Source: Acanthochlamys bracteata
Lineage: Eukaryota > Streptophyta > Magnoliopsida > Pandanales > Velloziaceae
Length of the DNA: 64,000 nucleotides
Reading direction: 5' to 3'
Assembly: GCA_019914995.1 (NCBI GenBank)
Contig: CM034133.1
Coordinates: forward strand, 806,001-870,000
Notes under the pieces: model-generated
The model's database searches: none
Told to the model about the DNA's origin: nothing
The model's input: only the letters and a program-made list of their open reading frames with translations
In this document: positions 24,893 to 36,100 of the stretch, piece by piece
Layout: each line of letters opens with the position of its first letter
How positions within the stretch are numbered: position 1 is the stretch's first letter
Translations under genes and position numbers: made by a program

Positions 24893-25804
24893 AAGTTGAG
24901 GATGCTTTGCTTATTTTGTTTTGGATTTGCTAACTAGTATCATTAATAGTTGATTATGTATTTTAGAAATATCTTTTGGATCTGCATGGTGGATTCTAAC
25001 ATAACTATATAATTATGTAATATATGTTATGTATATATGTATATAAATATTATGTAATGATAATTGTAGTTATATTAGTGTAGTTGTAAAATATATGAAC
25101 AATGATATATGTTATGTATCGTATTTGTATAATGTAATATATTGTGAAAAATATATGAATTAAACTGTTGTGATATAGTGATGAATATACATTTTAGTAT
25201 AGTTCTGTCTCACAAAAAATAATAAATAATAAATTATTATTGCAAATTTTAGAATACAGATTGTATTAAATTATTATGATTGTATAATATAAGTATATAT
25301 ATTGATATTGTATAATAAAAATTATAATATGTATATTATAATAATAATTTATATATATTGTGTTGCGTACTTATATAGTTATAAAATATACAATTACTTT
25401 TTATTCTCACTTTCATATACAAAGAATAAAAAAGAACACAAAAAGTTACTTTTAATTCACTTTCAACTCACTTTTAACTATAAAAGAACACAAGAACTGA
25501 ACTCACTTTTAATAATACTATTTACAGTAACTCATTTTTCAATAATTCATTTTCAGTAACTCACTTTCTACTAAAAGAACACACCCTTGCGTCGGCCACA
25601 ATCCTCAGAGGTATAGTTACATGTTTGGGATTGCTCGTCTAAATATGAGCTCTTTTTCAACTAAGAAAAAAGTTATCCATGATTTTTTAGAAAATTTTAA
25701 AAGTTTAAAAATAGATAAAATATAAATTATAAAATAATTATAAAATAATATATTTAAAATTTTTTAAGAAACTTTTTTCAATAAGCACTTTCTCCTCTAG
25801 AAGT

Positions 25805-26070
25805 TGTTTGGTTTAGCTTATCCGAAAATCAATTTTTTATTTTTTATTATATATTTTCTAATATATATTTTATAAATATTTAAAAGTTTATTTAAAAAAT
25901 TAAAAAATATAAACAAAATTTAAGTAATAAATTTTTTTATTATATATTATTATTATTATTTTTTTAAATAAAAAAATAAAACTTATTTTTTAAATAAATA
26001 ACAATATTTTTTATTTTAAAAAAACTTTATTTCAAAATTATTTTTTCAAAAAATCAGAAGCGAAGCAGAC
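25805..26070. repeat. AT-rich MITE-like repeat
   Basis: Starts gtttggtttagcttatcc and ends near cagaagcgaagcagac. The interior words tatattttataaatat and ttattattattattttttt match the copies at 18.8 and 27.9 kb. Confidence 0.5.
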
Positions 26071-26570
26071 TGGTAGCAAAAAGAACGAAGATGAGTGATT
26101 GCAAGAAGATAGAAACCATTCACTCAAGCTTCTCAACAACAAGAGCACTTCTCGTGATCTCAGAGACAAGAATCATATTTAACGCGAAAGAGATCACAAG
26201 CTTTTCCAAAACCAGAGTACAGACTTAAGATCCACACAAAATTTCATAATTTCTACTTCTTGCTAATAATTGAATGATGAACTATTTATTCCAGCGATTA
26301 GTTTCAGAATAACCAAAACTTTTACGAAAATTTTAGAATTGTTTATGAAATCAAACTTTTTTTAAAAAATATTTTAGAAATATTTCGTAAAACTAGTTTC
26401 ATTTTTATTATATAAAAAAAAAGATCATACTAAAATTTTACGATACGTAATTTCTTTGATTCTTTAAATTTTTAAATAATTTTTATATCATATTGTAGAA
26501 AATTTTATTTGAAATAGTAATAATAAAAAGGAGAATGACAAGCAATTGAGAAAGCAATGCTTCTCTGACG

Positions 26571-26805
26571 TGTTTGGCAACGCGTTTTGAAAAAATAAAT
26601 TATATTTTTTAATAAAATATTTATAATTTTTTACATAATTTATTTTAGAATTCAGAGAATATATAAAAATTGTATATAGTAAAATTTTATTATTTATTAT
26701 TTTTAGTTTTTTAAGTAAAATAGAATTTATTTTTTTAAATAAAAATACTTTTTTAAAAACACTTCCATAGTTTTTTAGATATTTTATTTTTCCAAAAGCT
26801 AAAGA
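26571..26805. repeat. AT-rich MITE-like repeat
   Basis: Starts gtttggcaacgcgttttg and ends near tttccaaaagctaaag. The AT-only interior has taaaatagaatttattttt, which recurs at 27.3 kb (aaaaatagaatttattttt) and 48.1 kb. Confidence 0.5.
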
Positions 26806-27074
26806 AAACATAATGGGACTTATAGGACTCGTTCAATGAGCCAATTGGAGCCATTTATTTAATAAGACGTTTGAAAGTGTTTATAAAATAAATTTTTAAA
26901 AATAAAATTTGAAGATATTTTAAAAAATTGAGTTATATTTTTTTAACTCAAAAAATAATAAATATAAATAATATAATATCTTAAAATATATAATTTTTTT
27001 GTATTTTTAAAGAATTTTAATCTGAGTTTTGGAAATATTATATAAGATTTTGAGAAACGTAAAATGAGTGCATA

Positions 27075-27410
27075 TTTGGCATTGCTTATAAAATCATTTT
27101 TATTTTATATTTTTTAATCTCGCATGGCTTTTTTTTTAGAAAGCTCGACCAGCGAGAAAAAGTGTTTGGCCCAAGCCAAAAAAAGGTTAAATATTTTAAA
27201 ATATGTTATTTTTTTAAAAAAATAGAAAGTATAGAAAAATTTTATATCGTGAGATTTTATTATTATTTTTTTTATTTTTAAATAAAAAATAGAATTTATT
27301 TTTAAAAAATTTTAGAAGTATCTACGGTTTTAGAAAAAAAGATTTTCAAAAGTCCTTCCAAATATTTTTTAAAAAGTTGGAATGATAAGTAGTTAAGAAG
27401 TAATGCCAAA
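27075..27410. repeat. MITE with clear terminal inverted repeats
   Basis: The left end tttggcattgcttataaa and the inverted right end tttggcattacttcttaac agree over their first 14 bases with one mismatch. The length is about 336 bp with an AT-rich interior and a short GC-richer patch near 27130-27180. This is the best-defined copy of the window's MITE population. Confidence 0.65.
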
Positions 27411-27900
27411 CGTCCTCTAAATCGGTTATAAATTGTGTATTCTCGTGTTTTAATTATATAAAAGTAATTTTTGTAGAAGTAACTTTCGTGAAAATAAAAT
27501 TTGATGAAAAATAAAATTTAGTACAAATAGAATTCAAGGTGGTAATTAAAATACAGATAATTAAATTTATAGTAAACTTTCAGGAAAATAAAATCAAGTG
27601 TAAAGGTACAAATAAAATTTAAAATGATAATTAAATACATAAGTCTAATTTAGAGGATGTTTGTAAACTTTTTAAACATTTTTTTAAAGTAGTAAATATT
27701 TGGAAATCTTTAAAAAATAAGCTCTAGTTTTTACCTAAAAATAAATTAAAAAAATCAATAATAACAAAATTTTGCTATGTAGAATTCTATACTTTTTAAA
27801 ATTTTCAAAAACTTTTATCAAATATTATAAAATAAATTATTGAAGAGGAGTTAAAAAATAATTTCAAACACTACTTTAAATTTTGAAGAAGATAAAGAGC

Positions 27901-28140
27901 GCGTTTAGTTTAGCTTATAAAAACTAATTTTTAACTTTTCTCTATTTCACATATTTTAATATATATTTTATAAGTATATAAAAAATTTATTTAAAAATAT
28001 AAAAAATTTTACAAAATTAGATCTTTTTATTGTATATTTTTATTATTTTTTTAAAAATAAAAAATTAAAACTTATTTTTTTAAAAAAATAAAATTTTTTT
28101 ATATTTTAAAAAATTTATTTCATAAGCGATCCGGCTAACG
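27901..28140. repeat. AT-rich MITE-like repeat next to the RPA70 promoter
   Basis: The left end gcgtttagtttagcttat and the inverted right end gcgttagccggatcgcttat share gcgtt and gcttat. The length is about 240 bp. It ends 290 bp before the RPA70 start codon. Confidence 0.55.
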
Positions 28141-28429
28141 CCACCAAAGTAGAATTATGTGAAACATGTTGTGAGCCTCGATCAAACCTCTTCCTTTTCT
28201 GTTAACGGCTGCGGTAACGCCACGGAGATACCCGAACGTTTAAGGGCAATTTAGACATTCTAGTTTTCCCGCCACTCTATTTCAGTCTCGAATTTCAAGA
28301 ATCCCCGCCTCATCAAATTCGCAGGTTCCTCTAATCAACTCTAGGGTTTTTCCTTTTCCCAAAAGTTCTCATTCGATCAGTTGGCTAGTTTGTAGATTGA
28401 TTGATTCAACGATCGATCTGTGATCGAGA

Positions 28430-29184
28430 ATGGCGGGGGTTAATTTAACGAAAGGAGCGATTGCAACTGTATCGGAAGAAGGCGGCGGCGATGGGTTCAG
28501 GCCGGTGTTGCAGGTTTGCGAAGTGAAAGCTGTGAACAGTCAGCACATGAGCAGTTCGGAACGGTTTCGGATGTCTTTGTCGGACGGTGTTCATTCGCAG
28601 CAAGCCATGCTCGCTACACAGATGAACCCGCTGGTGAAGTCTGGAGAACTGCAGAAGGGTTCTGTTGTACAGCTCAATGAGTTCATCTGTAACACGATCC
28701 AGGGACGGAGGTAAGACCAGACATCGTTGTACTTGATTTCTTTATTGTCCTCACTTGTCAAATCTTGTCAAATTCTGAATTTTGATTTGGTGATCTTGAT
28801 ATGGAATCTATTTGCGGATCGATAATGATTGAACTTGTAGGATTCGATTTTCTTGATGTTTCTAAGAGTTGTATGATCTATAAATGCAAGTGAGTTTAGT
28901 TTGATTTGCGGTGGGGGTTGATAAGGTTGGTTTTTGTTAGTACAAGCGGATTGCATGATTAACTGATTATTAGATATTCGTTATTAGAGTCTAAGTGCAC
29001 TGAATGCAAGTGGAGGTTGATTGCTATTCGATTTCTTCACGGCATGTTGACAGATTGATTTTGTTTGCTTTGATTTTTGTTGGGTGGTGTGTGAGCACGT
29101 GTTTCTCTTGTAGTTTCTTTTAAAGCAACTTATGCTGCCGCCACTTCATTCTCTTCTCTCAGAATGACTGAAGATATACAGTAG

Positions 29185-29227
<43 letters not shown>

Positions 29228-31720
29228 TCATATACCAGTGAAAGTATAACTTATAAATCATTACACATGTGTAGTCCCCAATATATTGCTATTATTATTT
29301 TCATACAAGCAAACTGCTTGAATCTCCTAGCATATGAGTTACTGATCTTGTATTACTTGATCAGGATAATCATTGTAATTAACTTGGATGTCGTAGTTAG
29401 CAAGTGTGATATAATTGGTGAACCAAAGTTTTATGATAGCCATATTGCCTCTCATAGTCGGGGTTCAGTGCCAGTTCAGTCATCTGTTGCTAATCAACCA
29501 GCTACGGCTGCTTCAAATACCCAATCACACAGTGGTTCATACCAAGCCAGTCCAACAGCTGGTCAAAGCACAATAAGGACTAGTCTTTATCAAAGACAAG
29601 AATCAGTTTTGAATAACAACACAGCCAATGGCCCTTCATTTCCTAGCGGAGCTAATCCCAGTGGGAATCTAGGTGGACATACTCAAACTGTCAAATCTGA
29701 ACAGGGTTCTGATTACAGTAACCAGCAGAATAGCATGAACCAGAATCAAAGATTTTCAAATTCTGCAAATTCTGCTGCTAGTGGAATTTATCATCCTCAG
29801 GGTAATTCTTATGGGCGTCCACTGCAGCCTAAGTATCAGCAGCCTCCGATGTATACAAACAGAGGACCTGTTGCAAAGAATGAAGCTCCTGCTCGTATAA
29901 TTCCAATTGCTGCCTTAAATCCATACCAGGGAAGATGGACAATCAAAGCTAGAGTTACAGCTAAGGGAGAGCTTCGGCGTTACAACAATCCTAGAGGAGA
30001 AGGAAAAGTATTTTCATTTGATCTGCTTGACTCTGATGGTGGAGAGATCAGAGTTACTTGCTTCAATATGGTCGCTGACCAGTTTTATGATCAAATCGAA
30101 GTAGGAAAAGTGTACTTGATATCTAAGGGTAGCTTAAAGCCTGCACAAAAGAACTTCAACCATCTTAACAATGAGTATGAAATCTTTCTGGATTCTACAT
30201 CAACAATCCAAGCTTGCTTAGAGGAGGATAACACCATCCCAAGACAGCAGTTTAACTTTAAACAGATCAGTGAAATAGAGAGCCTGGAGAACAATTCTAT
30301 GGTTGATGTGATTGGTGTAGTATCATCAATTGGTACTGCAGGCACTATACTGAGAAAGAATGGCACTGAAACCCAGAAAAGAACTCTTCAATTGAAGGAT
30401 ATGTCTGCGTGCAGTGTTGAAATCACATTATGGGGTAATTTCTGTAATACAGAAGGTGAAGAATTGCAGGCTATGTGTGACTCTGGTGCCTCTCCTGTGC
30501 TAGCTGTTAAAGCTGGTAGAGTTAGTGATTTTAGTGGGAAGTCCATTGGGACAATCAGCACGAGCCAGTTATTCATTAATCCAGACTTCCCTGAAGCTAT
30601 GAGAATCAGGGACTGGTATAATAGGGAAGGAAAAAGTGTAGCTGCCATTTCGATATCAAGAGATTCATCATCCATAGCAAAGATGGATTTGCGCAAGACT
30701 GTATCTCAGATTAAGGATGAGGGCCTTGGGAGATCAGAGAAACCAGACTGGATTGCAGTGAAAGCGGCTGTTACATTTATAAAGCCTGACAATTTCTGCT
30801 ATACTGCTTGTCCCTTAATGGTGGGGGATAGACAGTGTAATAAGAAGGTTAACAATAATGGTGATGGCACTTGGCACTGTGACAGATGTGAGAAGACCTT
30901 CCCAGAGTGTGATTATAGATATCTGCTTCAATTGCAGATCCAGGATCATACTGGCATGACATGGGTGACAGCATTCCAGGAATGTGGCGAGGAAATAATG
31001 GGTGTCAGTGCAAAGGAGCTGTATTTTATGAAATTTGATGAACAAGATGATGTAAGATTTTCAGAAGTTTTAAGGAAGGTTCTTTTCAACCAGTACTTGT
31101 TTAAATTGAAAGTTAAGGAGGAGACATTTAGTGATGAGCAGCGTGTGAAGTCAACTGTTGTAAAAGCTGAGAAAGTTAATCCAGCATCAGAAAGTAAGCA
31201 TCTTTTGGGTTTGATTGAGAAGTTTTCGCTGGAAGATCTTAATGGAGTCTCTGGTAATTTGGCTTCAGGCTATGGAATGTCAAGCAGCGGATATGATACT
31301 GACTACAAGTCTGGTTTACAATCTGGCACCAATAATTATGGAGGTGATGTCAATGCTAATCTGTATAAGATGGAGCCTCCCAATACTTTGGTCACTTCTG
31401 TTGGTTCTTATGGAAACTCGATGAGTCACAGTGCAACAAGGGGAGGACAACTTTTTTGTGGCAATTGTGGTTCTTCTGGTCACAATTATCAGAACTGCCC
31501 TAGGGCTATGAACACCCAAGGACAATCTTTTGGAGGGTCTTATGTCAATAGAGCTTCAAATGCTTCCTATGATGGGGCCAATGACTCTAATGTTTGTTTT
31601 AAATGCAAACAGCCTGGGCACTGGTCCAGGGACTGCCCTGGTGCGAGCTTGGTTGGTTCAACTTATGGAGGCGGCAATGCTCCTGGGAGATACATGAAGC
31701 AACAGGTGGGTGGATTTTGA
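28430..31720 (+). CDS. RPA70C: Replication protein A 70-kDa subunit, zinc-knuckle type
   Basis: Two exons, 28430-28710 and 29365-31720, give 2637 nt, 878 residues. Exon 1 is most of the N-terminal OB fold (LTKGAIATVSE; FRPVLQVCEVKAV). Exon 2 completes it (IIVINLDVVV) and adds a Gln/Ser/Asn-rich linker. DNA-binding OB folds A and B follow from ~residue 270 (IIPIAALNPYQGRWTIKARV). The C domain has the zinc ribbon CPLMVGDRQCNKK and WHCDRCEKTFPECDYRY at ~575-600. Two C-terminal CCHC zinc knuckles follow: CGNCGSSGHNYQNC (~790) and CFKCKQPGHWSRDC (~838). It binds single-stranded DNA with RPA32 and RPA14 in replication, repair and recombination. In Arabidopsis the zinc-knuckle forms are the repair-type RPA1C/RPA1E; the exact orthologue needs a tree. 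Confidence 0.95.
29187..29225. repeat. (TA)n microsatellite in the RPA70 intron
   Basis: About 19 uninterrupted TA units within the single RPA70 intron (28711-29364). Confidence 0.95.
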
Positions 31721-33173
31721 TTTCTTGTAGTCACGAGGAGTTGGTCTACTGGTGCGTCCTTTTTCAAACTTTTCAACCACTGGGCAGTTTGATGCTGTTT
31801 GGCTTCAGAATCTTTTGAGAGGACAATTTTTGCATGGGATCTAATCATGTAGCAGATACTTGGCTTTGACACTCACGTGTGAAATTGCACTGTACTTGAT
31901 TTCCCAGGCCTCCTCGTCTATGTTTATATGTTGCATGGAGAAATCCTTTTTAAATGCATCTTCCTTAGGGATTCGCTTTGTTTGTAAAATGTTTGTGGAC
32001 AATATAGCTGCTTTATCTTGCAGATAGGTCAGAAGTGCAATGTTGTGTCCTTGTAAATTTTTAATCCCCTTACATCTTATAATTCTATATTTTATGCAAG
32101 GTAATGTATCTAGCTTTTTTGAGCAAGGAACATTAGAGCTGCCTCTAGTTTTTTCAACATACTGCTGCGGATATAAATATACTCAGTTTTAACGATATTA
32201 GGATCTGTTTTCTTTGGAGTGTTCAAGTTGCTGTGTCAGCTGGAGAAGGAAACTGTTTGGTGAACTGATTTATCGTGGTGCCGCATTAGGCCAACTAAAC
32301 CGAAGGTGATAGCTAATCCATTTTCCAAGTACTTGGTAATAGTTAACATTTCTCATTGTCCTGGACAGGTTTCTCATTCTGGCATCTAAGGGTTTGCATT
32401 TTGCTCATGCCCTCTCACACAGGGATCACAGGTTGAAACCATCATCTGCTTTGTTAATCTGTATGCTACTATACTATACACAGGGATCACAGTACATTCA
32501 TTTATTATTTTATGCCAATATGAATTCCAATCTGTAGGCATAAAATTAGCAAATCTGTATGCTACTATACTATACATGTGCAATCTGTGGTAGCTGGTTT
32601 GTGCTTTTCTTTGGAGTCATCGAAACTGTTATGATTGTTAAGTGTATGACCAGATTTTGCTTAAACTAGTTCTGTAGTTTTCCAACTTTCCCTTTAATTA
32701 GTTTAACTATGACAAAAGAAAAAACTAATTTATTATGACATTATTTCGCAATTTTTAAATTGACTTGCACTAATTTGAAAAAACTTATTTATAGAGTTCA
32801 TTACGAAGTAATTTTCAAGATACCTGAACTTAGTTTAAAGAATTAAACTATTAATTAAATAAACAACCGCTCTCCTTTAACTGACCCAGCAATGCAATTA
32901 TAGGGCGCCAGCGGTAATATTAATAGGTACTATTCCTCACACTCTCTCATCTCCGCCAAAAAGAATACCACAGAATAAAGCAAACTAATAGAGAAGAAAA
33001 AGGAAAGCTAAATCTCTTTCCCTTCGGAATCGAGGATATAAGTTTGATCAGTTCGTAAAATAAAAACCGGAAGAGATTCGTGATTGGGTTCTGTTTTTTT
33101 TTTTTTTTGTAGATTTCTTCGGGCAAGGCTGGGGCGTAAATCGACGAGCTGGAACTGGCTGCGGCTCGTCGGG
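31721..33173. other. RPA70 3' region and PRT6 promoter/leader
   Basis: RPA70 3'UTR is likely to about 32.05 kb. A local imperfect duplication lies at 32417-32580: cacagggatcacag occurs at 32418 and 32479, and ctgtatgctactatactata at 32459 and 32556. The PRT6 leader follows from about 32.9 kb. No gene is supported. Confidence 0.5.
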
Positions 33174-36100
33174 ATGGACGCCGCCGGTTCTTCTTCTAAC
33201 AGCAAAATCTTATCTCCTCGTGATGCGATTCTCCAGGTGGTGATTTGTTCTTCTTTGATTTTTCTGGATTTTTGAAGAAATTTCTTCTATTTTACTGTGT
33301 ATGAAATTCATAAGGGGAAAAAAGATTTCTAGTATCTCGAGAGCTCGATTTATCGATCATCTACAAACTGATAGTATAATTATCTTTGATTAATTTTCTT
33401 TTATTCAGTTTTTAGTTGTATACTTCGTTTAATCCTTCACTTTGTTCTTGCTAATTTTGGTAAACTTTCTAAAATTAATTTTGCAATTTCAGAGGCTGGC
33501 TTTAATTGGAGTACCCAATAGTAGTCTCCATGAACTCCAGCAAGGTGTCGTAGCTTTTGTCAGAGGAAATAGGGCTTCGCTTTCTGAGATTGTACACGCT
33601 ATCCTACCGACTGATGCCGAAGTGTCTGGTTTGTATAAGCATGTAAAAAAGGAGAATGAGCAAGAGAATGTCAGAACTAAAGCTTTGCTGAGTGAGTGTC
33701 TGCTATGGTTACAGTGGTTGATGTTTGATGGGGATCCTGAGCAATCTTTGAAGATTTTGGCAGAGAAGGCTTCTGGAAAACGAGCTGTTTGTTTAGCTGT
33801 TTGGGGTTCGAATGACTTGGCCTATCGCTGCCAGACATGTGAGCATGATCCGACTTGTGCCATTTGTGTTCCTTGCTTTCTGAATGGAAATCATGAAGGT
33901 CATGATTACTCTATAATATATACGGGTGGTGGGTGCTGTGACTGTGGAGATGCAACTGCATGGAAACGAGAAGGATTTTGTTCGAGGCACAAAGGTATTG
34001 AACAAATTGAACAAATTCCTACCGAGCTGGCAAGTTCAATGGGCCCTGTGCTTGATGCTCTTTTCTTTTTCTGGAGGCAAAAGCTTTTTACAGTTCAATT
34101 TGGAACAGATTCAAGGATAAAAGACCGGAGTGATGCAAATGCAATGTTTGCATATGACTTATCGTCTTCTATTGCTGACATGCTGCTTGATTTCGCTGGG
34201 TGTAATGAAAGCCTCCTAAGTTTCATCGCTACGAGAATGTGTGCATGCATTGGTTTATTGGATGTTCTTGTGCGGGCAGAGACATTCATGAATGAAAAGA
34301 TTATGAAGAAGCTTCAAGAAATGTTATTGAAGTTCCTCGGCGAACCTCTTTTCAAGTATGACTTTGCAAAAGTTCTTATCAGCTACTATCCGCTTGCTAT
34401 AAGCGAAGCCATTAAAGAATCTAGTAATTATCTAGAGACCCATCACCTTTTGTCGACCTTCTCTGTGCAAATTTTTACTGTGCCTTCACTGACCTCGAGA
34501 CTTGTGCATGATACGGGTGCCCTCGATGTACTTTTGGGATGCTTGATGGACATTTTCAATTCTTGTGCTGGTGAAGATGGCCATTTACAGGTAAGCTGCT
34601 ACTAGTATTGGACCTTTGATTATTTCAATCTTAAGTCTGCAGTTGTTTCTGTAGTAGCATTTGCAAATCTTACTCTTTGGCTAGTTTACTGCTGAGTCTT
34701 CCTAAGTCATGGTTTTAGTTCCTTGGTCATTTCTGTTAAAAGAATGTTTGACTTTTTTGTTTTTCACTCCTGATTATATGCAAGCTTTTCTTTAATTAGT
34801 TCTTTGTTCATTTTGTATGTAGAGATGTAAGAACCATTTTTAGGCTCGTCTAAGTTATGTGACATTCTGATTTGAGCTCAACTTGCGTGCTTAAATCATC
34901 TGAGCCTTCATAATCTACATGGGCATCCATATCTGTCTCGATTAGAAGTTCTTAATGAAAGATACATGTTTTATAGTAAAAAATATAGAAGTTACTCCAC
35001 ATAGTGGATGGGGATATCCCAAAAAGTTACCACAGAAAGAACGACCCAGTAGAATGTGTAGCAGGTTGGTGATCTCAAAAGCGAACTTATACCAAGCCTG
35101 CTTGTTAGGTGCGGATTTAGATTTATAACAGATTAGACAGCATCAGATTAGCAGCTTAGGTGCAACTATTTCATTGGAGCGCTCATACTATTACGCTTTA
35201 CATAATTTTTTCTAGTGGGATGGTTGACTTCAGTATTCTGCAGGCAAGTAAATTGCTAGGCCTTTGTGATATCACTTGCCGCCTGATTGAAGACATACGG
35301 TACATTACGAGCCACCAAGATGTTTCAAATTACATTATCTCTGAGCGGCCTCATGCCCTGAGAAGTTGGATTGGGCTGTTAACTCGAGTGCAAGGTGCTG
35401 ATGCTCAAAAAAGGGAAACAAGTGTGCACACAGAGGATGACAATGATGCCCTTTATGTATTGTTTCTTATTTGCTACTATTTTGGAAAAGTCAATGCTCA
35501 ATTAGCAGAAGGAGTTTTTTCTGCTGAGTCATCCTATACAGATGTTGTTACTGGGGATAGTAATGCTTTTGATATCTCCGTGGATTCTGTAAGAGGTAAC
35601 GTTCGCTTCATTCGGTTGATCCTGGAATGTCTCATTGCTACTGACAGTTGGTTGGCACGTGATCCTGCTTCCGGGAGTACTTCTATCTCTTGTGCTTCAG
35701 TGCACAACTTTGCCTCTAATGAGACGACATCAAGGAAAAAATTGTGTTTAACCACGAATGACGGTAGAAGTAACATACTTGACAGTAACTGTACTTCCAT
35801 GGAGGGTGGAGATAGAGATGAAGCTTTTGATACTAGTGAAAATCCTAAGAGTCATAAATCTTCTATTACTAGCAATAGGTGGACTCCTGGTGGAAAAGAA
35901 GGAGATGCAGCAGAGCATGAGCTTGCTTCTTCTAGTAGGGTAACAAAGAACGACTATATGGATGTGGAGTGTAATATTGAAGATGCAGTACTGAATATGT
36001 TAGACCTAAATGAGTGGCAAAATATTGTCTATGATGTTAGCTCTCAAGAAATATCTTTCCACTTACCCTTGCATCGTTTCCTTTCATTGCTATTGCGAAG

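Larger units (their letters stand above)
23600..25586 (+). mobile_element. Degenerate PIF/Harbinger-like element with a Myb/SANT-like ORF
   Basis: The left end AAGGGTATGTTTTA and the inverted right end AAGGGTGTGTTCTTT form probable terminal inverted repeats. The last ~150 bp hold several copies of aactcactttt-type subterminal words. The interior carries a Myb/SANT-like ORF of the kind that Harbinger elements encode beside their transposase. No DDE transposase frame is visible, and no clean 3-bp target duplication was found. It is an old, non-autonomous remnant. Confidence 0.5.
25587..28429. other. MITE-dense intergenic block upstream of RPA70
   Basis: About 2.5 kb of very AT-rich DNA made almost wholly of short MITE-like units, individually listed where the ends can be placed. 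Further poor units lie near 26300-26480, 26815-27060 and 27645-27885. The last ~290 bp (28140-28429) is less AT rich and is the probable RPA70 promoter and leader. No gene is supported. Confidence 0.55.

Noticed and set aside
26488-26811. 107-codon minus-strand frame rich in Lys, Asn, Ile and Phe
   Set aside because: It lies wholly in an AT-only MITE-like unit, so low-complexity composition explains it.
33084-33173. In-frame upstream ATG for PRT6 (MGSVFFFFCRFL...)
   Set aside because: It spans a poly-T tract and has no family support. ATG 33174 gives a length and exon 1 that agree with PRT6.
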